Positions 43,504-52,371 of a stretch of 64,000 nucleotides of DNA are shown one piece after another (the stretch's first letter is position 1; the number at the start of each line of letters is the position of its first letter). The stretch is from positions 868,001 through 932,000 of the forward strand of contig NZ_QBKH01000001.1 of assembly GCF_003054045.1 (NCBI RefSeq), in the 5' to 3' direction. The notes under the pieces were generated by a model. That model searched no databases, was not told where the DNA came from, and saw only the letters and a program-made list of their open reading frames with translations. The translations under genes and the position numbers were made by a program. The stretch comes from Sphingobacterium faecium (GTDB lineage: Bacteria > Bacteroidota > Bacteroidia > Sphingobacteriales > Sphingobacteriaceae).

Positions 43504-44784
43504 TTAAGTCATTTTATCCACGACTAACTTATAATTGGTTTTTAATCGGTCTATTTGTTTTCGATATTCTTCTTTCTCTTTTTTGATTAAAAATTGCTGC
43601 TTTAGACTATCGTTCTGCATGTTAAAATTGGATTGAATAGCTTTTTGTTGAGGTTGAATATGAGGAAGTATAACGTGTTCTCTGAAATAATTTATATAAA
43701 AACGATTTCTTAGCCAACCTTTAAATAATAAGTATTCGCTATCGTTTTCAGGTGAAAGTTTTTGAGCTTCATCATACAGAAATAGGGTAATTAAATGGGT
43801 ATTGATCATCTTCTTGACATCTTCTGTGTTTTGAAGGGAGCCAAAAAACATGGGTTGATATTGGATGAATTCTTTAAAATCTTTTCCTTTGAATTGTTTT
43901 GTATTGCCATGAAATGTATATTCCATCAACAGCATACCGTCTACCTTACTGCTCCATTTTTTTTCTTTTAGATCATAATGACGACATAAATCTGTTATCG
44001 CTTGATCATAGAATCTAGGTTTTGTTTCCGCTTGTATGTGCTTGACGCTTTCAAATACATATTTATTGGTCATTCTTATCGTTATAGCCTGACGCAATTT
44101 GTGCTCCATTTCTTTATAGGGGCGGAGTGGAGCTGGTACTATATTTTTTACCATCATCACATATACACCTTCATCTGTTTCAAAAGGACCTATGATATCG
44201 TTAATTTTGGCTTGGTCAAGTTGTGTGGTGAACACTCCGTATGGAAGAAATGGATAGGTTAATGTGATCTGATGGAACTGTCCCTTTGGTGTTATCTTTT
44301 TTAAATTATTAAATTGGCTTTGATTGAACATGCTTTTTTGTAAAGCGCTAGTGTCTTTATCGGAGAATTTGATCAGATCGATCTGATATACAAAAGCACT
44401 TTTTTTATAGGCTGTTTGAAGTAAACTATCTGTAACTTGTAATTTTGGTTTTACTTTTTTGTTCCAAAGGTAACCGTCCACCTGAGCTACATAAAATTTC
44501 AGTGCATAGTCCAGACGCTTATGGAGCTCATTGATGGTATCATAACGATGCTCTTTTGCAAATGCTAATAGGTAGGCTTGATCCCGTATTTCTTCAAGTA
44601 GCTGGATGGAGTCATGATGATTACGTTTTAATTTTTCTTTTAGATAATGATATTCATCTTGCATGAGTGTATATGTACCGACCTGTAATATGACTTCATG
44701 ACCCTCTTTTGGGGAAGATTGATGACTACAACTGTGCAAGAATAAAAGCAGTAAATAAGCAGCTGTTTTTATGATCAATTTCAT
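43504..44784 (-). CDS. SurA/PpiC-like peptidyl-prolyl isomerase lipoprotein
   Basis: A periplasmic chaperone-like lipoprotein of 426 residues, with lipobox L-H-S-C (Cys at about 19). A helical N-terminal part (Y-L-K-E-K-L and so on) resembles SurA_N. Around 125-235 there is a PpiC rotamase-like domain with the strand/turn I-N-D-I-I-G-P-F-E-T-D-E-G-V-Y-V-M-M-V-K. A second helical segment to the C-terminus is highly charged. The usual rotamase residues are only partly visible, so activity may be weak or lost. It lies directly upstream of the two small secreted proteins and is cut off from the Xus operon by a terminator, which suggests a dedicated folding helper for that pair. I infer this from position only. 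Confidence 0.75.
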   Translation of the reverse strand: MKLIIKTAAYLLLLFLHSCSHQSSPKEGHEVILQVGTYTLMQDEYHYLKEKLKRNHHDSIQLLEEIRDQAYLLAFAKEHRYDTINELHKRLDYALKFYVAQVDGYLWNKKVKPKLQVTDSLLQTAYKKSAFVYQIDLIKFSDKDTSALQKSMFNQSQFNNLKKITPKGQFHQITLTYPFLPYGVFTTQLDQAKINDIIGPFETDEGVYVMMVKNIVPAPLRPYKEMEHKLRQAITIRMTNKYVFESVKHIQAETKPRFYDQAITDLCRHYDLKEKKWSSKVDGMLLMEYTFHGNTKQFKGKDFKEFIQYQPMFFGSLQNTEDVKKMINTHLITLFLYDEAQKLSPENDSEYLLFKGWLRNRFYINYFREHVILPHIQPQQKAIQSNFNMQNDSLKQQFLIKKEKEEYRKQIDRLKTNYKLVVDKMT

Positions 44785-44822
44785 CTTGATTGTTTGAATG
44801 ATGTGTTGTAACCCTATCGAAT

Positions 44823-44864
44823 AAAAAAGAGGGAAGGGCTTCTATTTTTTTTAACCCTCCCCTC
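44823..44864 (-). terminator. terminator of the Xus operon
   Basis: Read leftward, a 10-bp stem with one G-U pair (44864-44855 with 44838-44829, arms GAGGGGAGGG and CCCTTCCCTC) has a 16-nt loop and is followed by six T (44828-44823). It begins 25 bp after the GH10 stop. It shows that the PPIase cluster is a separate or read-through unit. Confidence 0.88.
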
Positions 44865-44888
44865 AATTTACCAGATCATTTAATCCCC

Positions 44889-46604
44889 TTACTTCTGTTT
44901 TTGCAAAGCCTCTGCTACCGCTTGATATGCAGGTTTACGAACAAAGGATTCTGTCCATATTCCAATCGGTTCTCCTCTTCTCCAAAAAGAATTTTCGCGA
45001 TCAGGACTGTCCAAAGGACTCCATAAGGTGATCCCATATTGTTGTGCTTTTGGGATAATTTCAAAGTATTTTTCAATGACAAATTGATACATTTCTGCTT
45101 GCTGTTGATACATTTCTGCAGTCGCATTTGCCGTTTTGATGTTATCTCCAAGACCGATATCAAGCTCAGATACTTTTATCATTTTACCGGTTGCGGCGAG
45201 TAATTTGTACATATTGACGATCTGATCTTTATTGGCCGTGCTATTGATATGCATCTGCGTACCGATGCCATCTACCTTGGCGCCTTTACTTTCCACATAA
45301 TTGACGTAGGCAATTAAACCTTTACATTTATCTCCACCACCCTCAAGACCATAATCGTTTATAAAAAGGATATCATTGGGATTACCATATTTACGAGCAA
45401 GTTGAATGGCTTTGACCGCATAATCTTTACCCAGATAGTCTTGCCAATAAAATTCGTCCTCTGCTAACTCGGTTTTGCCAATTCCAGTTTTCAAAGCGTA
45501 CTGATCAGGCCAGTCGGACATAGGCTCATTGACCACATCCCAAGCTTTGACATAATCTTTGGATACAGAAAACATACCTGCAATAAAAGTTTCTAATGCT
45601 TCAGTAAGAATTGTTTTTTTCTCTTCAGGTGTTTTTTCAACTCTGATACCACCAGGTCCGCCATATCCTTCACCTACTGCAGATTGTGAGCGGGTAGAAC
45701 TGTTGCCCCATCCTATCCATCCAGTGATGTCTTTTTCAAAATCTCCGTCAGGGATGAGCTCAACATTACTACCAGCCTTTTTTAAGGAAATATTGTCTAC
45801 GAAAACTGTTCCTGCAAACTGACCGAAATTAATGATTAATCGAGTGCGTAGTGCCGTGGTTTTTACTTTAAGTTCATACTCCTTATAGTCTGTAGTAAAA
45901 GCAATAGAACCAAAACTATCACCTGTATATGTGACTGTTTCTTGAAGATCTAAACCAATATTTCCAGCCTTACTACCTCTTACTGTAATTTTTAGTATGT
46001 ATTCGGTATTGTCTTCTAGTCCTTTGGGGTCAAAAGCTGTTTGTGCTTCCCACGCATTGGCAACTGATGGGTTAGTCATCTTTAGTGCATAACCCGAAAG
46101 TGATGGGACATTGATACCTCCTGGTACTGGTGCCGAACCAGGGGGTAGTAATACTGGAGCAATCAGGCTATTTAAGTAAGCTGCATTTTGTCCTGAATGC
46201 CAAGTAAGGGTATGACCGTAGAGCTGCATATTATTTTCTTGTGCTGCTTTGATCAGCCGCTCTAGTTTACTTAAGTTCAGGTTGCCATCAGCTTGTACAA
46301 TTGAAGCATGCTTCATTTCGTATCCCATGACCATTTCTTCAAAGTTTCGATTTGCTAAGCGAAACATTACGCCTTTATTGAGGTAATCGTCCATATTGAG
46401 GGCCACTCCCCATTTGAAATTTGGATGAGCCTTTTTATCGATGTATGAGATCAATGGGCTATAGGCATCAATATCTTCTTGCGCAATAATACTTTCAGGT
46501 TTTTCTACTGAATAATTTAAAACTTCATGTTTTGCACAGGAATTTAAAAAGAGACCTGCTATCAGGCTCGATCCAATGATTCTATTTAATCTTTTCATGT
46601 TCAT
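44889..46604 (-). CDS. surface GH10 xylanase with CBM inserted in the catalytic domain (Xyn10A-like)
   Basis: A lipoprotein xylanase of 571 residues, lipobox L-N-S-C (Cys23). The GH10 barrel starts near 50. After the conserved G-H-T-L-T-W-H-S (130-137) it is interrupted by a CBM4_9-like insert (about 160-325), then resumes with acid/base E360 in W-D-V-V-N-E-P and nucleophile E480 in V-S-E-L-D-I. Such an insertion is a hallmark of the Xyn10 enzyme at the end of xus operons in Bacteroides and Prevotella. The order inside the insert is unusual: the part resembling the C-terminal half of a CBM comes first (170-280) and an N-terminal-like piece (L-I-P-D-G-D-F-E, 283-320) follows. It is the last gene of the Xus operon and probably works on the cell surface, cutting xylan for the SusCD pairs. 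Confidence 0.95.
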   Translation of the reverse strand: MNMKRLNRIIGSSLIAGLFLNSCAKHEVLNYSVEKPESIIAQEDIDAYSPLISYIDKKAHPNFKWGVALNMDDYLNKGVMFRLANRNFEEMVMGYEMKHASIVQADGNLNLSKLERLIKAAQENNMQLYGHTLTWHSGQNAAYLNSLIAPVLLPPGSAPVPGGINVPSLSGYALKMTNPSVANAWEAQTAFDPKGLEDNTEYILKITVRGSKAGNIGLDLQETVTYTGDSFGSIAFTTDYKEYELKVKTTALRTRLIINFGQFAGTVFVDNISLKKAGSNVELIPDGDFEKDITGWIGWGNSSTRSQSAVGEGYGGPGGIRVEKTPEEKKTILTEALETFIAGMFSVSKDYVKAWDVVNEPMSDWPDQYALKTGIGKTELAEDEFYWQDYLGKDYAVKAIQLARKYGNPNDILFINDYGLEGGGDKCKGLIAYVNYVESKGAKVDGIGTQMHINSTANKDQIVNMYKLLAATGKMIKVSELDIGLGDNIKTANATAEMYQQQAEMYQFVIEKYFEIIPKAQQYGITLWSPLDSPDRENSFWRRGEPIGIWTESFVRKPAYQAVAEALQKQK

Positions 46605-46627
46605 TTTTCGATTTATAGATTAAAGAA

Positions 46628-47662
46628 TTATGGTTTTATTGCAACAGAAAATGTTTCCATTTTGACTCCTCTGTCACGCATGACCAATGTATCCTGCGTG
46701 CTCACAGTCATTTTGGGCATATCGATTTGGTATGTTAAATACAAAACATCCCGATCGGTATTTCCCCAACTATTTTTATCTCCTCTTTTAACAAAAGTTC
46801 CTTTTCCCGAAGCTGTTGCTCCCGCTGTTGCCGAAGTGACTGTACAGTTGTTGTTATCATCAAATGACAATAGTAGATTGCAATCTATATTTTTATCGTC
46901 TACATCCTTAAATGTTAATGGAAGGATCGTATTTTTCAAAGACGCTGTGGTCAGGCTTTTAACCTCATCTTTTTCTACGTAAGCATTTCTTCTAATTTGC
47001 GTTTGAGTGAGGGCATTATTTCCATTTTTACCAACAATCATATCACGGCCGCGGCGGAGATAATTACCCTGCCAGGTATTGATATATTTAATGGCATAGA
47101 AGATATAATCTTTTGGGGCCGTGTCCCAGTCGTCAGCTACTGCTTTTCGGCGTAGGCTTCCTGCCTTTGGAATTCCTGATAAGATAGAATCTGCATTCAT
47201 GACCTGAGTGAGACGTATAGGAAGCACATAATTGGTTGTGATTGCTTTAGGGTCGGCAAAGAAATCTGCTGTTAACTGTATTTCTACTCCTCCAGTAATG
47301 CTCCCTTTTGGAATCACGATTTTATTGGACGCTATCGTATAATAGTTACTTGGCAATGGGATCACATCGGCATCATTTGAACCATATACGATTTTGTTGG
47401 TCATCGTATTGTCTACCGTAAAATCAATGGTGATATCTTTTTTATTATCATAGACACCGCCAGTAGTAGCCATTACCTTGAATTTACCTTCATTATCTAA
47501 CGAGGTGTCAAATAAGTCTTCTCCCATAGTAATCGTACGTATCGGATATTGATAAGCGAAATATACCGTCTGGTATTCGAAATCTGGAAATTCCCAGTCC
47601 TGATTTTTACAGGATGTAAATACTAATATTAGTATAACGGAAAATATATGTAATTTTTTCAT
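46628..47662 (-). CDS. xusE: XusE-like surface glycan-binding lipoprotein (DUF1735)
   Basis: A lipoprotein of 344 residues with lipobox F-T-S-C (Cys at about 18) and then K-N-Q-D-W-E. The first 150 residues look like the DUF1735 Ig-like domain (V-Y-F-A-Y-Q-Y-P-I-R-T near 35-45, then I-P-K-G-S-I-T-G-G-V-E-I). The C-terminal part is another beta domain. No enzyme motif. In xus operons the gene between the second SusD and the GH10 encodes XusE, a presumed xylan-binding surface protein; position and size match. Symbol given by synteny, not by a search. Confidence 0.8.
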   Translation of the reverse strand: MKKLHIFSVILILVFTSCKNQDWEFPDFEYQTVYFAYQYPIRTITMGEDLFDTSLDNEGKFKVMATTGGVYDNKKDITIDFTVDNTMTNKIVYGSNDADVIPLPSNYYTIASNKIVIPKGSITGGVEIQLTADFFADPKAITTNYVLPIRLTQVMNADSILSGIPKAGSLRRKAVADDWDTAPKDYIFYAIKYINTWQGNYLRRGRDMIVGKNGNNALTQTQIRRNAYVEKDEVKSLTTASLKNTILPLTFKDVDDKNIDCNLLLSFDDNNNCTVTSATAGATASGKGTFVKRGDKNSWGNTDRDVLYLTYQIDMPKMTVSTQDTLVMRDRGVKMETFSVAIKP

Positions 47663-47682
47663 CTGATTTTTTTATAAATGTT

Positions 47683-49452
47683 TTACCATCCCATGTTTTG
47701 TTCGAGGTTACTGTATTTTAGGATTTCACTATAAGGAATAGGACCGTATTGCATATAGGGTTCATATACTCTATTTTCAACCTGGATAGTTGTATAACTA
47801 TTATTTTGAATGCTGATACCCCGAGCTGGTTCGGTCAAATTTTTATTCCATCTTCTGATATCCCAAAATCGAAAACCTTCAAAACATAATTCTAATCTTC
47901 TTTCATTTCTGATGAGTTCTCGCATCAGCTCTTTATTGTTTTTGACCTGATTGAGGTAGGGGTCTCCATTAGTCGTACCTACACCAGCACGTGTTCGGAT
48001 TGCTTTGATGATATCGTAAGCCGAAAATGACTGTGTACCAGTACCAGTAGGTCCCCAAGCTTCATTAGCCGCTTCGGCGTAGGCGAGATATATCTCAGTC
48101 ATACGCAGGCGCGGAGTGATATGATATTGTCCCGATGTAGAAGAAGGGTTAAGATTGACGTCCTGACGTAATAATTTACGTAAGTAATATCCTGTCCGGG
48201 TGGATGTTTCCACTTTATTTAATCCATCATTGGTTGGACTGTTTACCGTTGTATTGATTGCCGTATTATTTACGCCTGATGTCGTCCCGTTAACTAAAAT
48301 ATAGTTTTTAAGTCGCGGATCGCGGTTATCATAAGGAGATTGAGCATTAAATCCACTATTTGCAATATCGGTCACTGGATACCCATTGGCCATTGGAAAC
48401 GCATCGACCAGATTTTGGGTTGGATTAATCCGCCCACGACCAAACAATGTAGGAGGAAATTGATCCGCTTCTAAATTTGACGATACATCACCACGATCTA
48501 CACGCCATAGTATTTCTGACGTATTGCGACCTTCGTTCATGGCATTCACGCTATTTTGCTGATAAAATAATGCTCCTTGTGGGTCTATGCCAGATACACC
48601 TCCTTTTTGCTGGATCACAAGACCTGCGTAATTTGCAGCGTCAGCCCAGGTAGTTGTATTGCCACTTGCAAAAGCTGGACTTGCGGCCATAAGCGCTGCT
48701 TTGGCCTTGATCGCTTGAATAATTCGTTTACTCATCCGTAAACGAAAATGTTTGCCGAAAACTCGATTGTAATCATCCATTTTGATTGCTAATGCTTGAT
48801 ATTTAGCGGGAACTTCGCTTTGCGATGAAATATCTTCATAATCTAGCGGTAGTAAGTCCTCCGCTTTTTGAATATCTGCATAAATTTGTTGCATACAGGC
48901 TTCAAAAGTGGCTCTTTTATGGTTAAAATCGGATGATAATACCTCATGTTCCAGTATAATGGGTACGCCCATAAGTTCACCGCTACTCGTTTTCCCTGCG
49001 TGGGATTGAAGCAGATGGAACATAAATAAGGCACGGAGACCATAGGCTTCACCTTTCATCCGATCATTGAACATAGTGGTGACCTGTTCTGTCGAGGCCC
49101 AACTTACTTTGTCTGTTAATTCTAAAAAGTTGTTGATATACTGTATTGCTGATTTGCTATTCCGCCATTGATCAAATGGATTGTTGATAGCAGTCCATTG
49201 CCCCGTAGCTATTTTTTGATAATCATTTGCCCGTTCGTTAATTACGGCATCGTCTGTGGCTACATCGTTAAATGACCAACTGTTTGTGGGTACTCTTGTA
49301 TAACCATTTAATAATAATCCTTGTGCGTACAAAGGCCTATCGTATGCGGTCTCAATATCTAAAATATTTTCGATGGCAGGCTCAAACATATCTTCACAGG
49401 AAGTGAGCGATAGGACAGAGGCAATGCTGAATATGAATATGATTTTTTTCAT
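47683..49452 (-). CDS. xusD: second SusD-like protein of the Xus operon (XusD)
   Basis: A SusD/RagB lipoprotein of 589 residues with lipobox S-L-T-S-C (Cys at about 19) followed by E-D-M-F. The helical TPR-like core and C-terminal motif R-M-T-E-I-Y-L-A-Y-A-E-A-A-N-E-A are as in the family, as is the ending N-L-E-Q-N-M-G-W. It pairs with the SusC-like protein encoded just upstream (49477) as the second transporter/lid pair of the operon. It should bind xylo-oligosaccharides. Gene symbol follows the known xus order. Confidence 0.92.
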   Translation of the reverse strand: MKKIIFIFSIASVLSLTSCEDMFEPAIENILDIETAYDRPLYAQGLLLNGYTRVPTNSWSFNDVATDDAVINERANDYQKIATGQWTAINNPFDQWRNSKSAIQYINNFLELTDKVSWASTEQVTTMFNDRMKGEAYGLRALFMFHLLQSHAGKTSSGELMGVPIILEHEVLSSDFNHKRATFEACMQQIYADIQKAEDLLPLDYEDISSQSEVPAKYQALAIKMDDYNRVFGKHFRLRMSKRIIQAIKAKAALMAASPAFASGNTTTWADAANYAGLVIQQKGGVSGIDPQGALFYQQNSVNAMNEGRNTSEILWRVDRGDVSSNLEADQFPPTLFGRGRINPTQNLVDAFPMANGYPVTDIANSGFNAQSPYDNRDPRLKNYILVNGTTSGVNNTAINTTVNSPTNDGLNKVETSTRTGYYLRKLLRQDVNLNPSSTSGQYHITPRLRMTEIYLAYAEAANEAWGPTGTGTQSFSAYDIIKAIRTRAGVGTTNGDPYLNQVKNNKELMRELIRNERRLELCFEGFRFWDIRRWNKNLTEPARGISIQNNSYTTIQVENRVYEPYMQYGPIPYSEILKYSNLEQNMGW

Positions 49453-49476
49453 GTCAATTATTTTTTCACTGATAAT

Positions 49477-52335
49477 TTAGAATAAGGCCTTTACACCAAA
49501 ATTGAAAAATCTTGTTCTCGGTGTACCACCTACGTTGAGTTGCATCGTTTCTTTTTCTTTGGCAAGGGTCATCAAATTATAACCATTTGTATAAATTCCA
49601 AGTTCTTTGACGATTCCCTTTCCTAAAACACGTGTTGGAAAATCATAGGAAATCTGAACCTTGGAGAGGTCAAATCGATTGCTTTTATACATCCAAAAAT
49701 CTGAAATTCGGAAATTGTTATCGCTATTTCCAGTTGTTAAACGTGGATATGTCGCAGTTTCTTTATTTTCTTCCGTCCAACGATCACGTGCTATAATGGA
49801 GTATTTATCTTCGCCATCCATCCAGAAATAAGAGCTGTTTTTCATTTCATATGCACCATATCTTGCTGTTGCAACAGCAAATAATGTTAGATTTTTCCAT
49901 TTAGCAGTGAAGTTGAAGCCCAATGAAAATGGAGCTCCTGCCCAACCGGCTTTGCCTAAGTAGACCTCATCGCGGGTATCAATCGTTCCGTCACCATTTT
50001 GATCTTTATATTTAATATCTCCAGGTTTTACTTCTCCAAAAGTACTGACAGGTGACTGATCTACATCTGCTTGATCTCGGTAAAATCCTTCATTTTGCAG
50101 CCCCCAGATTGCATCCAATGGTCTATTGGTACGGTTTTGATATGAATTTTCATACAATTCATCCCGTTTAGCTGCTTTCGTGTCATAATAAAGCCCCGTT
50201 ACCCCTAACGAAAGAAAACTATTTTTAAAGCTTTTATTGATATTTAAACCAAAATCTACACCTTGGCGCTCATCTATATTAAAGTTGACAAATGGCATAT
50301 CTGAATAAGTAGGCCAGTAGGACATAAAGTACATCGGATACAGTGTATTTGGTTGTACCAGCATCCCATGCATCTGGTTGTAAAAATAAGAGGCATTAAA
50401 TGTCACCAAGTTATTGTACATGCCGGCTTCTATGCCAAAGGTGATCTCCCTACGTTGTGGGTATCGCATATCCATATTTTCACCTCTGAAACGATCAAAA
50501 GTGTGTACCAGTTGACCATCACTCCAACTGTACCATGCCGCATTGTTATAGGTGTAATATCCTTTATATAAATAATAATCTTCTATATCGAGGTCGGTAT
50601 TGATTATCCCGGCAGAGGCCTTTAATTTTAAGTTATTAAAGACACTATTGTCCTTCATGAATTCTTCTTCACTCAGACGCCATGCCATAGATAAAGTTGG
50701 TGAAATGGCCTTACGTTTGGCTTCTGGTAATTTAGCAGAATGCGGTATAGCGGCACTAAAATCAACAAAATATTTATTAGCAAAATGGTATCCAAACTGT
50801 AGACCTAGATTAGCATTGCTTTGTTTATGGTATTCAGCAGACTTTCCGATTTGAAAAGCATTGGCCAATAGGATTGCGGAGACATGATGTTGCTCATTAA
50901 AGGTGCGTGCATAGTTTAATTGCGCTGTAAAACCTAATGTTTGTCTGTAGGCACTTCCACCTATATTTTGCACCCCAGAAATACGATCGTCGCCATATTT
51001 GGTAAGACTACTGATGAGATCGTTACCATTATAGTTGTTCCAATTGGCTTGGTATATGGCATAATTATTATTATACGATTGATTATACTGATTTTGATAA
51101 TCAATAGCCATCGCTGTTTGAAATGTTAAACCCTCCAGTACATCGTTTAGATTAAAATCTAGCCCCGTGTTAAACTGAAATTGTCTGTTGAGGTGTCTAT
51201 TACTTCCTCCGGCATAGATGTTGGCAAATGCGTTTGTCTGATCCAATTGACTACCCCCTAATAAATATTTGCCATCTACTAGAAAGTTACTGTTGTTAAC
51301 TAGAATCAAGGAGTTTTCATCACTTTCTTCAATCATGCTGATCGGCACGAGCGGAGAAAAGCGGTGTGGTCTACCTGTGGCGGCAGCAGCCCAATAATCT
51401 GCATTGACACCTTTGGATGTATAAAAGCTCGCAGCTGCGTCCACATTTAATGAAATGATATTATTTAATTTAACATTAATATTACCCCGCATATTAAAGC
51501 GATTGGAAGTGTTATTATCGACTGCTTCACCAAAGTTTAATAATGATCCAGCAGACCAAAATCCAAAATTGGTATAATACTGCGTCCTTTCATTGCCACC
51601 AGATACTTCTGCGGTAGCATCGTATCTATTGTAGCTCTTTTTAATGTAATCTGATGAATAATAATCTACATTCGGGTAGCGATAAGGATTCTCTCCTGTA
51701 CCATGCTTATAAATATTTTCCTGTGTATATAGATTAGGAAGTCCGTCATTGCGTCTCGCTTCATTGTAGAGTGTCATATATTCTGCAGAACCGAGATATT
51801 TCGGATAACTGATGGGGGTATTGATCCCTGCATTGGTACGGATGTTAATTTTTTGATTACCAGCTTTTCCACGTTTGGTCGTAATATAGATCACACCCTT
51901 TGCTGCACGGCTACCATAAAGTGCGATCGCATTTGCATCTTTCAATACTGAGATCTGTTCAATTTCAGTAGGCATGACATTGTCGGCATCACGGGGGAAT
52001 CCATCAATTAACAGCAGGTAACCTGCAGATCCCCATATATTTCCATTATATCCAGAAATCAATGCATCTAGGTTTTCGAGACTATAGGTTGTATAGTTTT
52101 TTTCCATTAACTGTGCTAGATTAATCGCTTGGACTTCGCCCATGAGATTTTGCTTTTTGACCTTACGAAAAGCCACTTGTATGAGCTCTGTACTATCCGT
52201 TTGCACGGTATCTTTTAATCCGAATCTTGCTGGTGATATTGGGGCATATTGAAATAAGCGAGATGCTGATGCGTCAAGCGTACCCAAACCGACCATACTC
52301 AGGCACAATGCTATTTTTAATTTTTTATATTTCAT
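49477..52335 (-). CDS. xusC: second SusC-like protein (XusC), with reduced plug and no N-terminal extension
   Basis: A TonB-dependent-receptor-like protein of 952 residues, the second SusC of the operon. It lacks the CarboxypepD_reg domain. The usual V-V-V-G-Y-G-T-Q TonB-box region is replaced by L-I-Q-V-A-F-R-K-V-K. The plug goes straight from L-D-A-L-I-S-G-Y-N-G to Y-L-L-L-I-D-G-F-P-R-D, without the usual G-V...I-R-I-R-G segment. The rest, from E-I-E-Q-I-S-V-L-K-D-A-N-A through the barrel to K-A-L-F, is normal. The frame is intact over nearly 3 kb, so it is not simply decayed. It may be a binding platform or a channel that depends on its neighbour rather than a self-sufficient TonB-driven transporter. 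Confidence 0.88.
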   Translation of the reverse strand: MKYKKLKIALCLSMVGLGTLDASASRLFQYAPISPARFGLKDTVQTDSTELIQVAFRKVKKQNLMGEVQAINLAQLMEKNYTTYSLENLDALISGYNGNIWGSAGYLLLIDGFPRDADNVMPTEIEQISVLKDANAIALYGSRAAKGVIYITTKRGKAGNQKINIRTNAGINTPISYPKYLGSAEYMTLYNEARRNDGLPNLYTQENIYKHGTGENPYRYPNVDYYSSDYIKKSYNRYDATAEVSGGNERTQYYTNFGFWSAGSLLNFGEAVDNNTSNRFNMRGNINVKLNNIISLNVDAAASFYTSKGVNADYWAAAATGRPHRFSPLVPISMIEESDENSLILVNNSNFLVDGKYLLGGSQLDQTNAFANIYAGGSNRHLNRQFQFNTGLDFNLNDVLEGLTFQTAMAIDYQNQYNQSYNNNYAIYQANWNNYNGNDLISSLTKYGDDRISGVQNIGGSAYRQTLGFTAQLNYARTFNEQHHVSAILLANAFQIGKSAEYHKQSNANLGLQFGYHFANKYFVDFSAAIPHSAKLPEAKRKAISPTLSMAWRLSEEEFMKDNSVFNNLKLKASAGIINTDLDIEDYYLYKGYYTYNNAAWYSWSDGQLVHTFDRFRGENMDMRYPQRREITFGIEAGMYNNLVTFNASYFYNQMHGMLVQPNTLYPMYFMSYWPTYSDMPFVNFNIDERQGVDFGLNINKSFKNSFLSLGVTGLYYDTKAAKRDELYENSYQNRTNRPLDAIWGLQNEGFYRDQADVDQSPVSTFGEVKPGDIKYKDQNGDGTIDTRDEVYLGKAGWAGAPFSLGFNFTAKWKNLTLFAVATARYGAYEMKNSSYFWMDGEDKYSIIARDRWTEENKETATYPRLTTGNSDNNFRISDFWMYKSNRFDLSKVQISYDFPTRVLGKGIVKELGIYTNGYNLMTLAKEKETMQLNVGGTPRTRFFNFGVKALF

Positions 52336-52371
52336 TGTCTCATAATTTTATGAATTGATCGCTCATTCGAG

